Position numbers and translations under genes: made by a program | Source: Scheffersomyces stipitis CBS 6054 | Taxonomy: Eukaryota > Ascomycota > Pichiomycetes > Serinales > Debaryomycetaceae | DNA: 64,000 nucleotides | Reading direction: 5' to 3' | Assembly: GCF_000209165.1 (NCBI RefSeq) | Contig: NC_009068.1 | Location: forward strand, 1 to 64,000 | In this document: positions 23,501-34,742 of the stretch, piece by piece | How positions within the stretch are numbered: position 1 is the first letter of the stretch | Layout of the letters: each line of letters opens with the position of its first letter | Notes under the pieces: model-generated | The model's database searches: none | Told to the model about the DNA's origin: nothing | What the model saw: the letters and a program-made list of their open reading frames with translations, nothing else

Positions 23501-23603
23501 AGTCGATAGCTCCTCTATAGACTTTGCTTTCCGAGATAGTAGCAGCCGTTACTAGGCCAGCCAACAGCAAAACTGCTGCCGTTATGAACTTGCGGAATAA
23601 CAT
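17169..23603 (-). CDS. Giant GPI-type cell-wall adhesin, Hyr/Iff family
   Basis: A 2144-aa surface protein. Residues 1-21 form a signal peptide. About 22-300 resemble the Hyphal_reg_CWP domain of Candida Hyr1/Iff proteins: a beta-rich, S/T/G/N-rich fold with repeated 'I..N.G' steps and a C-x2-C near its end. Residues ~305-1265 contain 26 copies of a 37-aa repeat centred on [11 protein letters not shown]. Two related ~120-aa domains follow (~1299-1419 and ~1776-1899), each with FLTH-G, GLYV-AD and a LLLNG...CPD...GC pattern. Between them are serine-rich 24-aa repeats. Next comes a long Gly-Ser/Gly-Ala tract (~1918-2084) and a short hydrophobic tail typical of GPI attachment. Role inferred: cell-cell or substrate adhesion at the cell wall. 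Subtelomeric placement is usual for this class. The exact orthologue is unknown. Confidence 0.88.
17350..17850 (-). repeat. Gly-Ser / Gly-Ala low-complexity tract
   Basis: About 500 bp of 6-bp repeats encode alternating Gly and Ser with scattered Ala. Other frames stay open and give meaningless Pro-Glu or Val-Gln peptides. Confidence 0.95.
18606..19240 (-). repeat. 72-bp serine-rich tandem repeat in the adhesin
   Basis: About eight 72-bp units encode a 24-aa serine-rich block containing [12 protein letters not shown] and [10 protein letters not shown]. Inner units are almost identical and the ends are degenerate. Such regions are normally heavily O-mannosylated stalks. Confidence 0.9.
19848..22690 (-). 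repeat. 26 x 111-bp tandem repeat inside the adhesin
   Basis: The landmark CGACTCCGTC recurs every 111 bp from 19880 to 22655, giving 26 units. Units differ at a few positions, mainly encoding IVTTDDTG or LITTDDNG and STSIF or TTNVF. Variants are shuffled along the array, as expected from unequal exchange and gene conversion. Confidence 0.95.
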
Positions 23604-23668
23604 TGACTATGAAATAGTTTGCCTATATGATCTTTCGTTATTCTTCACTTTCTTTTGAGGAACAAGTG

Positions 23669-23677
23669 ATTTATATA
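23669..23677 (-). promoter_or_regulatory. TATA box of the adhesin gene
   Basis: On the minus strand TATATAAAT lies about 66 bp upstream of the adhesin ATG. Confidence 0.55.
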
Positions 23678-26600
23678 TCCATTTTGAGGACCAGAAATTG
23701 GCGATTGTAGCACCAATTCCAATTATTTTATGCAATTTAATGCTGCAAGAGTATCAGCACAGTAGAAAAATATCTTTTACGACAATAACAAGCCACTGTG
23801 TACAATAGTTGTAAGACTTTCTATTTGGTGAAGAGAAAGGAGACGGAAATGGACCATATTCCAGTCAAAATAGCAACTGCAAATATTATATTGTATGCAC
23901 GATTATTTTAAAGGATAGTCTGTGCATAGTACACTCTAAAGTAGAACGTACTTCTAAGAGAATAATCTCATCATGATACGAAGTGTTTTACTTTATATTT
24001 CGTGCTTGCCGGAAACGACGAATAATAAATGTGGATTTTACGAAATGACTGCCAGAAATTTATTCTAGCTACTTCTTGTTGTCAGAATTATTTGAGGGCC
24101 ATTAGAAGTAGTACAACCTACCCCCCATCCCATTCTAATCGTCCTTCCAGCGTTCATTTCTGTGAAAGAAGAACGTCTTCAAAATCAATTCTTGAACATT
24201 GTAGCAAAAACTGAAGTAAGCTTCAGAAAACGGTTTAGTCCAATCTAAGAAATTAATATTAGTTTAGAAGGATATCTTCGGTTCTATACAGGATACAACT
24301 TGCTACGTCCATCTGCATATCAAACCTACATCGAGACTGCTGCACAGAGGAGATTCCGAATTTTGGATTCGCCTACTGTTGGATGGCCATCAAAATGAGG
24401 AAATGGATAGTCTGTAATTAGATTTCGAAACTTACTCCAACCTCTTAGATATATCTTAGATTTCTATTACAGTCATTCTACGTTTGTAATTAACATTCTC
24501 AATGCCAGGATTCTGAATGTTTTGAAGTATTATTAGATCCTTAGGTCTTCTAAGGACCTAGGAAATCTATCAGATACGACTAAGGCAAATTTAGCGAAAA
24601 TCTCAGGGCTTGTACAGGCGCAAGGCATTTTCTGATCCCTTCGTACATAATAGATCTGTGTTTGTTGAAGACGGGGGCTGGAATAATATTCTCCATCTCC
24701 ACGAAATAACATTATCAATACAGGATGTATGCATTCATTGTAACCTGGAAGACTGTGGTTGGGGATAGCAGAGAGGGGATGGCTACAGAAAAGAGAGTCA
24801 ATGGGGATTTAGAATATTTCTAAAGATACGAAGCATAGACTAAATTAATTCATTAAATTGGATAAATGATATAGTTATACGAAAGCGAGTAGAACAGTAG
24901 TGTCACAGTGAGATAGGTATGTGAAGTTAGCACAAGTGTCATATTGTATTCATTTTACTATTGAACAAAGAGGTCAATTTGGACATCCAATCAATCTACA
25001 GCTTCTTTTCGGTAAGGCATTAGGGTGTATTCGTAAATGAGATGCAACACCACCGTCCGATCGCAACGCTTATTTTAAGTGCAATAATCATACAATTGCT
25101 ACTCGTAATAATTTCTGCCTTGGAAAATATTCGGCTCTTTTATTGTATCACTTGGCTACTTATACGAGATCGATAATGTCCAGTTCGTCTAATAAAGTGT
25201 GAGCGGACAAAGTTATGCAGGTATCAGGCTTCCTAACAGGTACAGACCGTGGCTCTGAACGCCGCAGATCTCCCTTGGAATACAAATATCTTGCAGCGAC
25301 ACAGATTGTCGGTTCTGTTCCAGTTCCGTTTAAGAAAGGTCTAAAAGGAGGTGCAGTAGAGGCTTCATGCAACATGCATGCACGTTATTAAAGTTGGGGT
25401 TCAGACGCGACATTATGGTTATAAAATACAGCAGCAACTTGTTCGGACAAAAAGATCGACTTTCCTGAAGATTGCTCCCGCCTTTCGAAGACCATTGCTA
25501 CCGTATCCAGAAAGCCGCGCAGCTCACAAACCCCACACTTTCAGGAAAATGGCACGTTGGCCGTCCTCTTTACAGAACTTGCAAATCTCGTATCATAATG
25601 TGACAAGCACTGAGTTCTGAGCCTAAAACAGAATTGGGTTTTGCGGCGGGCCCTTTCTGTCTGACAAGAATAACTTGGCACTCGAGTGTTTCGTGTTTTC
25701 CCAATAGTTTCACAATTCGAGAAAAAGTTGGAAGAACGATGATGAGACAATATACAGGAATATCACCATGTGAGGTTACTTCAAATTATCAGTTCTCTGT
25801 CCTTTTGAAATGTGCCTCTACCTGTCATGTTCAAGAAGCTGTTGACACAATCAGATCAGATAAAAAGTTCATCTGGGTGTTCATTGTTTTCATTTAGTTT
25901 GTAGTTCTGAGCATACTTTGAGTTCGGCTTGATTCGATATCATATTTCACACGGTTATATTCGAGTCTTTACTTTCGTTATTTTCAGTCGTAAATATTAT
26001 GAGGAATTGATTATTTTTGCAGGCAAAATTATGAAGCTCATTTGGCAGGGTTTAACCAATTACTGCAGCTTTCGGTTTAGAAATCTTCGTAATTTAGTAG
26101 CAACAAGATCTTTGGCAATTCCGAATTTTTTTTTATAACCTCAGGAGCTTTGTGTGTCAATAAACTCGTGTAATGACTCCCAGAGAGCGATTATGGAAGG
26201 AATTAAGACTTAACTACTGCGCAGTAAATTACAATGTCCTTATTCAAATTATGAATTCACTTAATTGAATCTAAGAACTATTAACGATCCTCAATGTTAT
26301 CTCCGGCTTCTGATTGCCCAAGGGAGTATCGTTTTTTCTATTCCGACGGCTGCTACTAGGGGTAGCACATTAGCAAAATTTCCAATGCCACAATTGTAAC
26401 TATTTGGTCCTGGTAAAAATCATGGGAGTCAACTTCTAAAATTTGGCATTTCAACTTCAATGTTACTATAATTCAGATATGAGCTGACAGTGTTCTTTTT
26501 GCAACTACTACCTGTCCAGTGGAGTATTGACAAAAAGTGATGGGAATTACTTTACATCCTGAGTCGTGACTGCTACTTCGACATGAACAGGAACGAGAAA

Positions 26601-29036
26601 CTAATATTCCAGGTCCAATACAAGACAGGTGTCGAAATAACAGAATATATCTTGATTCCAATCCCAGTTGTTACCGCCATATCAACTGAAATTGGTTCTT
26701 TTCAGTGTCTACTGTGAATAAGGCAGAAAAGAGTCAAACAGGAAGCGTGATATCATACTTGCCTTCAGACGCTGCCCTCCCTGCCATTATTTGGAATGGA
26801 ACTTCAGAAATATTCAGATAATTTCAGGTTTAAGAAATACCTCGCGAATGGTATATACTACAACTATAACTGCGAGAAGAACACTGTCAAATTTTGTCGA
26901 CTGAAATATTTGATTCATTTGCACTTGGCTCTAAGTGGACTATTACCAGAGTTAGTGGAGTTCATATATCAAAGCATTGATTCAAAAGAACTTGGTCAGA
27001 GACACCGAGTCCGTAAGTCCCTTAGTGAATGCCGTTATATATCCTAACAACATCTACTAATACCGGCAACTGGATAGGTACATTTTTTACAATGCGCCAG
27101 GTTAAAGTTCCAGTTGGTCATATACCAACCGTTATATTCCAGAACGAGAGTTTCTTCAATCAAGTAACTCAGCAAGTTAATGCAACTTAGGAGTGACAAC
27201 TAATAGTAAAGTGTATTAGTACCGACCTCGCATTGGAGCTCGCCAACTGGATATTTCGTAGGTGAAGTTTCACATCGCTGACATAGAGAAGATATACACC
27301 AAACAACCACATACAATAGTTACAAGAGAATCTTGATACCTTTGCATAGTATAGTAATAGATTTGTTGTTTCAATAAATAAATATTGACTTGAATTGAAG
27401 TAGTTTAATTTTTTGAAAATTTATCTTCAAAATTTTAAATTTTGCAACTTTAGTTAGTTGAATGTTTTCAATATTCCTTCTACAAAATAGAAAACAATAA
27501 ACCTTCAATTCAGATCTACAAACAATCATCCCTCACGCAATGGATCCGGCTTCTATGTATTCAACCAAGTGCTGAATTGTTCAATTGTAATGTACTAATC
27601 TTCCAATCAAGAATATAGCGTGCTGCCAGATACTCTTTGGACGGTGATACTCGTAACTGCCTTCTCGGATGATTTTCGAGCCCCATGCTATCAGAAAATT
27701 AATATGTCCTTTCCATTGTGAACCCACTTCATGAATTGCCGAGCTTCTTGATTAAGATTTTTAAAAGAGTTCTCGCTGCATCGATTTTAGTTTGGTTTAA
27801 TGTTCTGAAAATCTTGATATTATAATACATTTGTGACAACTAATAGTAATCAATAGTTTCACACAAGCCACCCAGGACTCCTGCCATTTTGTTATTCAAT
27901 TGGGTTACAGGAGTAGGGATCTTAGAACATAGATGTACTTCAGTGAACCCACTCGTAGCACTTGTAGGGACAATACCATTTCATCACCACTTGAATCATT
28001 CTTTGGAACTTCTCAAAGAAATAGTTCTGCTGGAAGGAACAATTGAGAAGGTTTCCAGTAGTACCTGAAGATTTGCTATCTTACTATCTTCAAATCTAAA
28101 TTCCAGCAACAAGAAGACATAGTAGTTATGATGTCCCCTAAAATTCATGAGATCTTCAGTCATTTTTGTAAACACGTGACTTATATTCTGAACGTCTTGA
28201 TAGAAAATCTCATTGAAAAAATTCGACAGATTAGATCATCACTTTCAAAACCTCTTTCTAAAAATTGATACTGAGTCAAGTAGGAGCCGGTTTCTTAATA
28301 AACTACAAGGTTCAGAAGAAATGTTGCAAATTAGAGTAATTTTTATCATGGAGGGAAAATAATCTAAATTAGTGAATTGAAAATGAGAGAAATTGAAGTT
28401 TAAATAATTACTTCACTCAACCAATATTTGGTAATAAATGAGAGATAATATCAACACACATCATGTCCGAAAATAAATTAATACAAACTACAAAAGGCAT
28501 TCTATTTCCCACATAAGAAGACCATACCAATATTTTTGCTACATGAAGCGTGTAAGTGTTCAACAACAGAGGCTTATCAATTAGGGGGGGACCCAAAAAG
28601 GTCTGTTAAAAATATTTTTGGAGCAAATAACCTTCTGGAAATAATTTTTGGTAATGTCGCAATTTTCTAATACGAAACCAGTTTCGACAAATGATCACCA
28701 TGCAACTACAAAATATTCGCAAAACAAAACAAGAATTGGGTCCAATCATACGAAAGAAAGTTCTGTTGGAAATAGTATCAAACCACTCACATCTTCAGCG
28801 AAAGGGTCAAGACTTTCTAAGTTGATATACAGAGCAAAACCATCAACTGAAAATGCATTTCCAAGATATTTATCGTTGTGTCACCTTTTTTCTGGGGGCG
28901 GGGAATGCGTAGTTGGTGAAAGTTGCATGGAATCTAGTTTGAGTGCAAACAGTATGGGATAAAATCGAAAAACTCTAGCTGCACCAAAACATATGGTGGC
29001 ATACTTTTGTTACTGGATTACATCCCTTTAGTTCTG
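23678..29036. other. Gene desert, left part
   Basis: About 5.4 kb of AT-rich DNA with no ORF above about 100 codons that resembles a protein. Its left end must hold the adhesin promoter. The longest ATG ORF (28648-28962, 104 aa) shows no recognisable domain. Fragments around 27.6-28.1 kb on the minus strand read as protein-like stretches broken by stops, but I could not assign them. No RNA gene was seen. Confidence 0.6.
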
Positions 29037-30165
29037 TCATTTATTTTCCATCCAAACTTTGCACGCCTCCCATAACAAGATTTCGCTCAAGTCACCTAAA
29101 AAAAACGGCGATAATTCTAAGAAGTGTACGTTTAATATTGAAGAACAATTATTTGCTACAAGAAGATGAGATACAATATGAACCAACACGCATTGAACTA
29201 TGAGTATTGGCGTTCTAGATACATATATATTTTGTTTCAAAGTTCGAATACTTTTCACAATTGAAGGCTAATAAAGTCTCAGAAAATGTACGCCGAATGA
29301 ACGAAAAGCAAGATGTTGAAGTTAAAGGGCCGGTAACTGTTCCGCTAGGAGAAGCTCCAGAGCTTCCACCTTTCCTCTTTCTCTTTTTGCTCCAAATTCA
29401 CTCATGTTGAGACTCACTTCAACTAAACCACCATAGAAGATTGTTCCCAACGTAGTTCTACTCTACTTTCATGTTGTAGGAGTTTTGACAATTGGATGAC
29501 TAGGCCATCCACCACTTCTCTTCAAGTTGAAATCAAGCTTGTTTCGTCTATGAAATCACAATTGGAGAAGCATTCAATTCACTGATCTTGCAAATGTTTG
29601 AAATATGGGTACCTAATCTCTAGTCTCTGCCCCGAGTTTTTCTGCATATATATCAATTCTTGACAAATTGAAAGAGAAGGTACAGACTTCTTTCATAAGA
29701 GTAGATTTGGTCACCTTCAAACATTCAAATCTATCGATTAATTGTTTCATGATCTCTTCCAAAGTAATCGATACATCTTCATCTACCTAATTGTGAAGAA
29801 ATCTCTTATGATCGCTGTTCATACTTTGGAACAGGAATGCGCCCTGGCTATGGACAAAGGAGTTTCTCCATTTCACTTTTATTGAACTCTTCCACCCACT
29901 TCTGACCGATGCGGACATGTTAGCCAACTTGACGAACAGTGTCTGCAATTGGAGTGGTATACTCAAGAAAGAAATCGAAAAACTTTCTCCTTGTCATGAT
30001 CAGATTAAACTAGATCTATCTTTTTCTGGTAGTCCTCTTAGGAAATACATTCATTAACAAATCAATTGATATTGTATCCAGTTACTTAGGTGAATTATAA
30101 GATGAGACATTATCTTCTTGTAGTAGTTCTGTTTCTTCAATTTGAGTTTCTTTCTCTTCGGTCAT
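29037..30165 (-). pseudogene. Tc1/mariner-type (Cirt-like) transposase relic
   Basis: Read across several frames and stops on the minus strand, this segment resembles DDE transposases of the Cirt/Tc1-mariner kind. An ATG at 30165 opens the N-terminus. A helix-turn-helix-like part contains LEEIMKQLIDRF and KVTKSTL. A first catalytic region reads CDFIDET. A PTT...LG-I...GL-EVSL segment and a SGTVTG motif follow. Then comes a NANTHSS stretch whose usual aspartate codon is a stop, and a final LSPFF..LSEILLWEACKVW resembling the NPIExxW region. Many stops and frameshifts show that it is dead. Terminal inverted repeats were not identified. The family call is from motif memory. Confidence 0.65.
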
Positions 30166-32146
30166 TTTTTAGCAGATTAAGAGCTTGAACACTATCAAAT
30201 TTGGAAATTGAGATAACGGGAAAAGAATTTTCCCAATCAAGAAAGTTGGGCTACCGCCATAGCCTATGACGTTGCCTCTTATATCTTAAACAGAAGCCAC
30301 GCATGCTTGAATTTGGCTGAGGATGAACCAATAAACTAAGGGAAAAGAGTCACCTGCTCTATATCCAGTGAAATAGCAACATTTTATTTACCCCATACCT
30401 GTGGCGCTAGCATAATTGACCTCATTCAAAGAGAGGTTTATGAAAGATTTCTTATTAATATCCATTCATTTTTCATCATATTGCAATTTTAATGTATGCT
30501 GACTGTGAATTCTTAATATGTGGAACCCCGTTTACGAGGTTGCATCCGAATTGAGGGTGCGAACTTTGATTGGAAAATACAGTGCATATACTTCATCTAG
30601 ATGAAAGCAGATGAAAGAAAGAAATACTGTGGATATAAAAATAGCCTTAGTAAATAGCCTATACGAAAATTATATGCATATGCTAAACCTGATATCGAGA
30701 CCCCTCCAATATGGATGTCGCTGACTCTATGTGCCATCCCTTATTTTTATTATCCTTATATAAAATGCGTCTATTGCTGAAAATATGTTCCAGTTGCAAA
30801 AAGTATGATCCTCATTTGAAAAATATAATCCTCCATATTTACGGGAGTGAATTCCTCTAATTATCATCCTCGTTCTTATTTATTAGCGACGGAATTAACT
30901 TCCTTGCTATTACAGGAGTTATAATAACATCTACACCATATTCTGACTAGTGGCTACAGATTAAGATGGCCGAGTCAATCTGCCAGAGAGAAGCCCATAT
31001 CAGAAGACTAAACTCAGAATAGAGAGTACCAGAAGTTCAAGCGGAGTCCTGGTGAACTTGGGTTAACTCTATATATATCCACGATCAGAACCAATTCATG
31101 AAAAACTATCTCTCTGTGAATGAACGAATGCTATTTTATTAGATTAGAGTTTTCTGTATTTGAAAGTTATCTAGGTCATACATTGCTGCAATAAGGAAGA
31201 ACTTAAGATGAACAGTTACTGTTCCTCTATATAGCGTCTCAGTTGTGGTCATAACCCACTCTACGTTCTTTGCAATGATTCTTTCGAAAGGGAGACGTCC
31301 GAAAGACGTCGCACATACAGTTCCCAAATCTGAACGAGATCCAGACCATTCGGAATTCTACGCTTTTTTCAAATTTCATGGGTTCATGGGAAGGCAGTCA
31401 TCTTCAACAGGCCGGTTATCCTCGTCCACTAGATGACTCCTACGACCTTGATATGTAAACCTGAAATTCACGATTTACGTCTAATGAAGAAAAAGAATCT
31501 GAGCATATTCCTTAAAAGAGGAGACACTGAGAAAATACGAACTTGTGATTGAGACTTTATGTTGGTATTGATCTGAGATATCGACCAGTACTAAGATAAG
31601 ACCAGGAGAAGAATCCAAGGGATGGTACTGAATAAGATAGAGACGAGCAGTTGTCCATGTGAAAGGGACAGCTTATCCGGCGAAAGTCGAAATCCTTTAT
31701 TATAAGTATAGATAGAATATGCCCAGAGATAGATTAACTAATTTGCTAATTGGGTGAGTTAGCAGATCTCAAATATACAGTATATCTACTGGAATATAAA
31801 TTTTACGTACATGCGTATTTCCCTTTTGCTTGTCGTTTGGAGTACTGTATATGTCTTGGAGGCTATCAAAGTGTGCGATCTCTTTTCAAATCTCTTGGCC
31901 AAGTAGAAAAAGGAACATATTATTTGCCGTGGCACGTTTTAGCTATATCCATTAGCAGTTTAGTAGGCGATCCCATTGCAATCCTATGGTGTACTCATGG
32001 TGGATTGTAATTTCATAAAACCGCTCTATCTCCTACAAATTGTCGACCTCAAAGACCTTGTCGTTGCTCCTTGTCGCTTGATGATATAATACATATGCGA
32101 TATGTGTTCTTAGATTTCGAACCTCATAAATCGAAACACATCAAGT
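30166..32146. other. Gene desert, middle part
   Basis: About 2 kb without a supported gene. An 86-aa ORF at 31750-32010 has no recognisable domain. A stretch near 30.95-31.14 kb, with CTATATATATCC and AT-rich polyadenylation-like sequence, could be an old LTR, but no matching copy or ends were found. Confidence 0.55.
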
Positions 32147-33532
32147 ATGTCTGCTGAACTTGTTTTATGTTACCTTACCAAGTGGTGGTCGTAGTTTGCC
32201 TTCTCGGTACTTCCGCTCTTCCAGTACATCCAAGAACAGTTGCTGATAAGGAAGCATGGCCGCAAGGAGATTTCATAGAACCCTGTTCTTAAATGGTTCG
32301 GTATTCCGTTTTTGCCTAATACATTGAAACTCAAGGAACATTGATTGACAGTGCAGTTGGAGTCTTTGACGAATTTGGGTGTCAAAACTTTCTTCTTAGG
32401 GTTATTTGGCGTTAGAGTTTTGATAACCATTGAGCCCGAAAACTTAAGAGCTCTTATGGTCTCACAATTCAATGACTTTGCTTTTGATTTCAGAGACGCT
32501 CAATTGTATTTACTTTGGATGGCTAAGGATGGTGAGGTATATTAAGACCCCAGTTTGACAGGGAGTAGGTTGCTGAAACGCTTTGGAACCTCATTTAATT
32601 TTTGCCGAACTCATTTGTATAGCAAAGGGCGATATTTTCAGGATTTGTTCGTTGACTGTATGGCATCGGATCTCCACCGAATGATATTGACGGTAGATCA
32701 GACTTTGCTGCCGCCTTAAACTTGAGTCAGAACTATTTGGCATCTAGAGCATGCATCTAGCAATTTTACTGGCTCATTAACAACTAGGAAATCGAAGACT
32801 GTGATGCTAAGAAGTACTATATCAATTGGGCATTGTCTTTCGCTCCATATCAATTAGAAAAATATCTGGAGATGGACATGTCTTTTTGTATGAATTGACC
32901 TAGCAAACCAGAAATCTAACTATCTTGCAAGATCAACTATTGAACATTTTGGTCGCTGGAAGAGATATCACTTTCGGACTATTGAGTTTCACTTTCTATG
33001 AATTGGCAAGAAATCGTCAAATCTTCGAATAGTTTAAAAGGGAAGTTCACGAAGCATTTGGCGGTGAAAACCCCAAGCTTGAAGGTATTTCTTTCGAATT
33101 TTTGAAGAAATTCGATATTTGAAGTTTTTCATCAACGAGGAATTGCGTCTTTATCCAAGTGTCCCAATCAACTTTCGAGTTGCAACCAAGAAAACCACTT
33201 TGTCAGTTGGTGGTGGCAAGATGGTCTTTTACCAATCTTTATTGGCAAAGGTACTACTGTTGCTTATTGTACTTTCACCACCATAGATCACAGGAGTTTT
33301 ACGGAGATGACTCTCGTGAATTCGGGCCAATATTATGGACCAATTTGAACAAGTTTAGATAGGCTTACCTTCCTTTCAACGAAGGTCCAAGAATTTGCTG
33401 GGAACAACGGTCTTCTTTATCTGAACCTTCTTTTGTAATTGTTAGACCGAAGGCAACAGACCTTACCCTTCAAGTAACTCTGTCCATTTGATGATTTGTC
33501 ACGAAGATGGTGATTTTGTTGAGATATATTGA
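32147..33532 (+). pseudogene. CYP52-type cytochrome P450 (alkane/fatty-acid hydroxylase) relic
   Basis: Starting at an ATG at 32147, the sequence reads as a degraded P450 of the yeast CYP52 family. A membrane-anchor-like N-terminus has several in-frame stops. Then come LGVKTFFLG, ITIEPENLRAL and SQFNDF. After a frameshift there follow RPQFDRE, NYLASRA and the strongly conserved [10 protein letters not shown] (I-helix). An ExxR segment reads [12 protein letters not shown], then [11 protein letters not shown]. The heme-binding stretch FNEGPRIC keeps its cysteine (codon 33396-33398). After another shift it ends CHEDGDFVEIY. At about 460 codons it is shorter than the usual ~520, so parts are deleted. 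CYP52 enzymes perform terminal hydroxylation of alkanes and fatty acids; this copy cannot make one. Confidence 0.85.
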
Positions 33533-34663
33533 GCTGAAGACCAATGTTGATATGAGTTCTGTTACAGTAAAGTATAGATAGATAGCGAAATAGTTTATTC
33601 CGAGAAGATATCCGTGTATTGGAAGTATCTGGTATTATATAAATTCCGATTCAAATGATTTCGCATCAAAAAATGAAGCTCAGTAGAGTAGTACAGATGC
33701 ACCTTCGTGACATATACGTAGAAAAAGTTTAGATTGAATCGTCATCGACTTTTCTATACAGTTATAAATTTAAAGGACTTTCCTACGTGGGTTCGTCATG
33801 AAAAGCTATTTTCCAAGCAGTTGTAATCACTTCTGAGGTAATAACTTTGAATTGGCTTCATTGAAAATCAGATCAATAATTTGCACCCAATCAATGAGCC
33901 AGGAAAAAAAGCATCCGTTTCCCAGTCTTGCACAAAAAGGTTGCTGCAGCAAGTGGTAGACCGTCTGCTTTTAATGTATACAATTTTCAACGTGAAAGCT
34001 CTATGATGTAATTTGGATTATCTACCGAGGTATTCGCTGTAGGAAATGTATCGATAACTATCCAGAAACATGACAGATGCACAGAAATTGCGTGCGTTTC
34101 TTTTCCGGAACATTCAATTTTTATCCGAAATTTGAAATTTCTTTTTTAGCGCAGTATCAGATTGAGGACCAATATGCCGGGTTTCCCCGAAACATGACAA
34201 TTATACCCAGCCTTACAATCCCGGATGTAAAAGTCACCCCATACGCCAGCAAACTTTCAGGAAGTTTGGAATATGCAACATACAGATCTTTTGTTGCAGA
34301 TATGAAGACTAACAAGGCGCAAAAGGTGATCATATAGTTTTTCCGTAATAGAAGGAGGTCGAGGTCCATGCTGGAAGAAGTCCTTGGGCCAGCCCAATTG
34401 AAAGGCAGATTGCCAATATTGAGTATAGGGCTTCTCATACTTTTGAGATATTCATTGAAGCATATCTAAATACCTCCTAGTGCAACATCGATGTAGTTGT
34501 GAGAAATACCCTTGGGTTAGCCTCATTGCAATTTGAAAATCTCTTCCGAATTGGGGGCGCAGAGATGTCATTTGCGCATGTCACTAAGATTATTTTTTGG
34601 GTATTTTCCGGCTTGAGAATTTTACCTCAGCCATCAATCAAATATTGCAGCCATTCAATCGAG
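33533..34663. other. Region between the P450 relic and the sugar transporter
   Basis: About 1.1 kb of AT-rich DNA. A 34077-34337 ORF (86 aa) has no recognisable domain. The right part should contain the transporter's upstream control region, but I cannot name specific sites. Confidence 0.5.
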
Positions 34664-34670
34664 TATAAAT
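34664..34670 (+). promoter_or_regulatory. TATA box of the SUT gene
   Basis: TATAAAT lies 79 bp upstream of the ATG at 34743. Confidence 0.55.
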
Positions 34671-34742
34671 ATCAACCGGAAGAAACCCTATTTTGCAATC
34701 CAGTTACTTTTATGTCCTCATCATCACACATTATTCAATACA

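Noticed and set aside
30950..31140. Possible solo LTR
   Set aside because: AT-rich TATA-like and polyadenylation-like sequence only; no TG...CA ends, target duplication or second copy could be shown.
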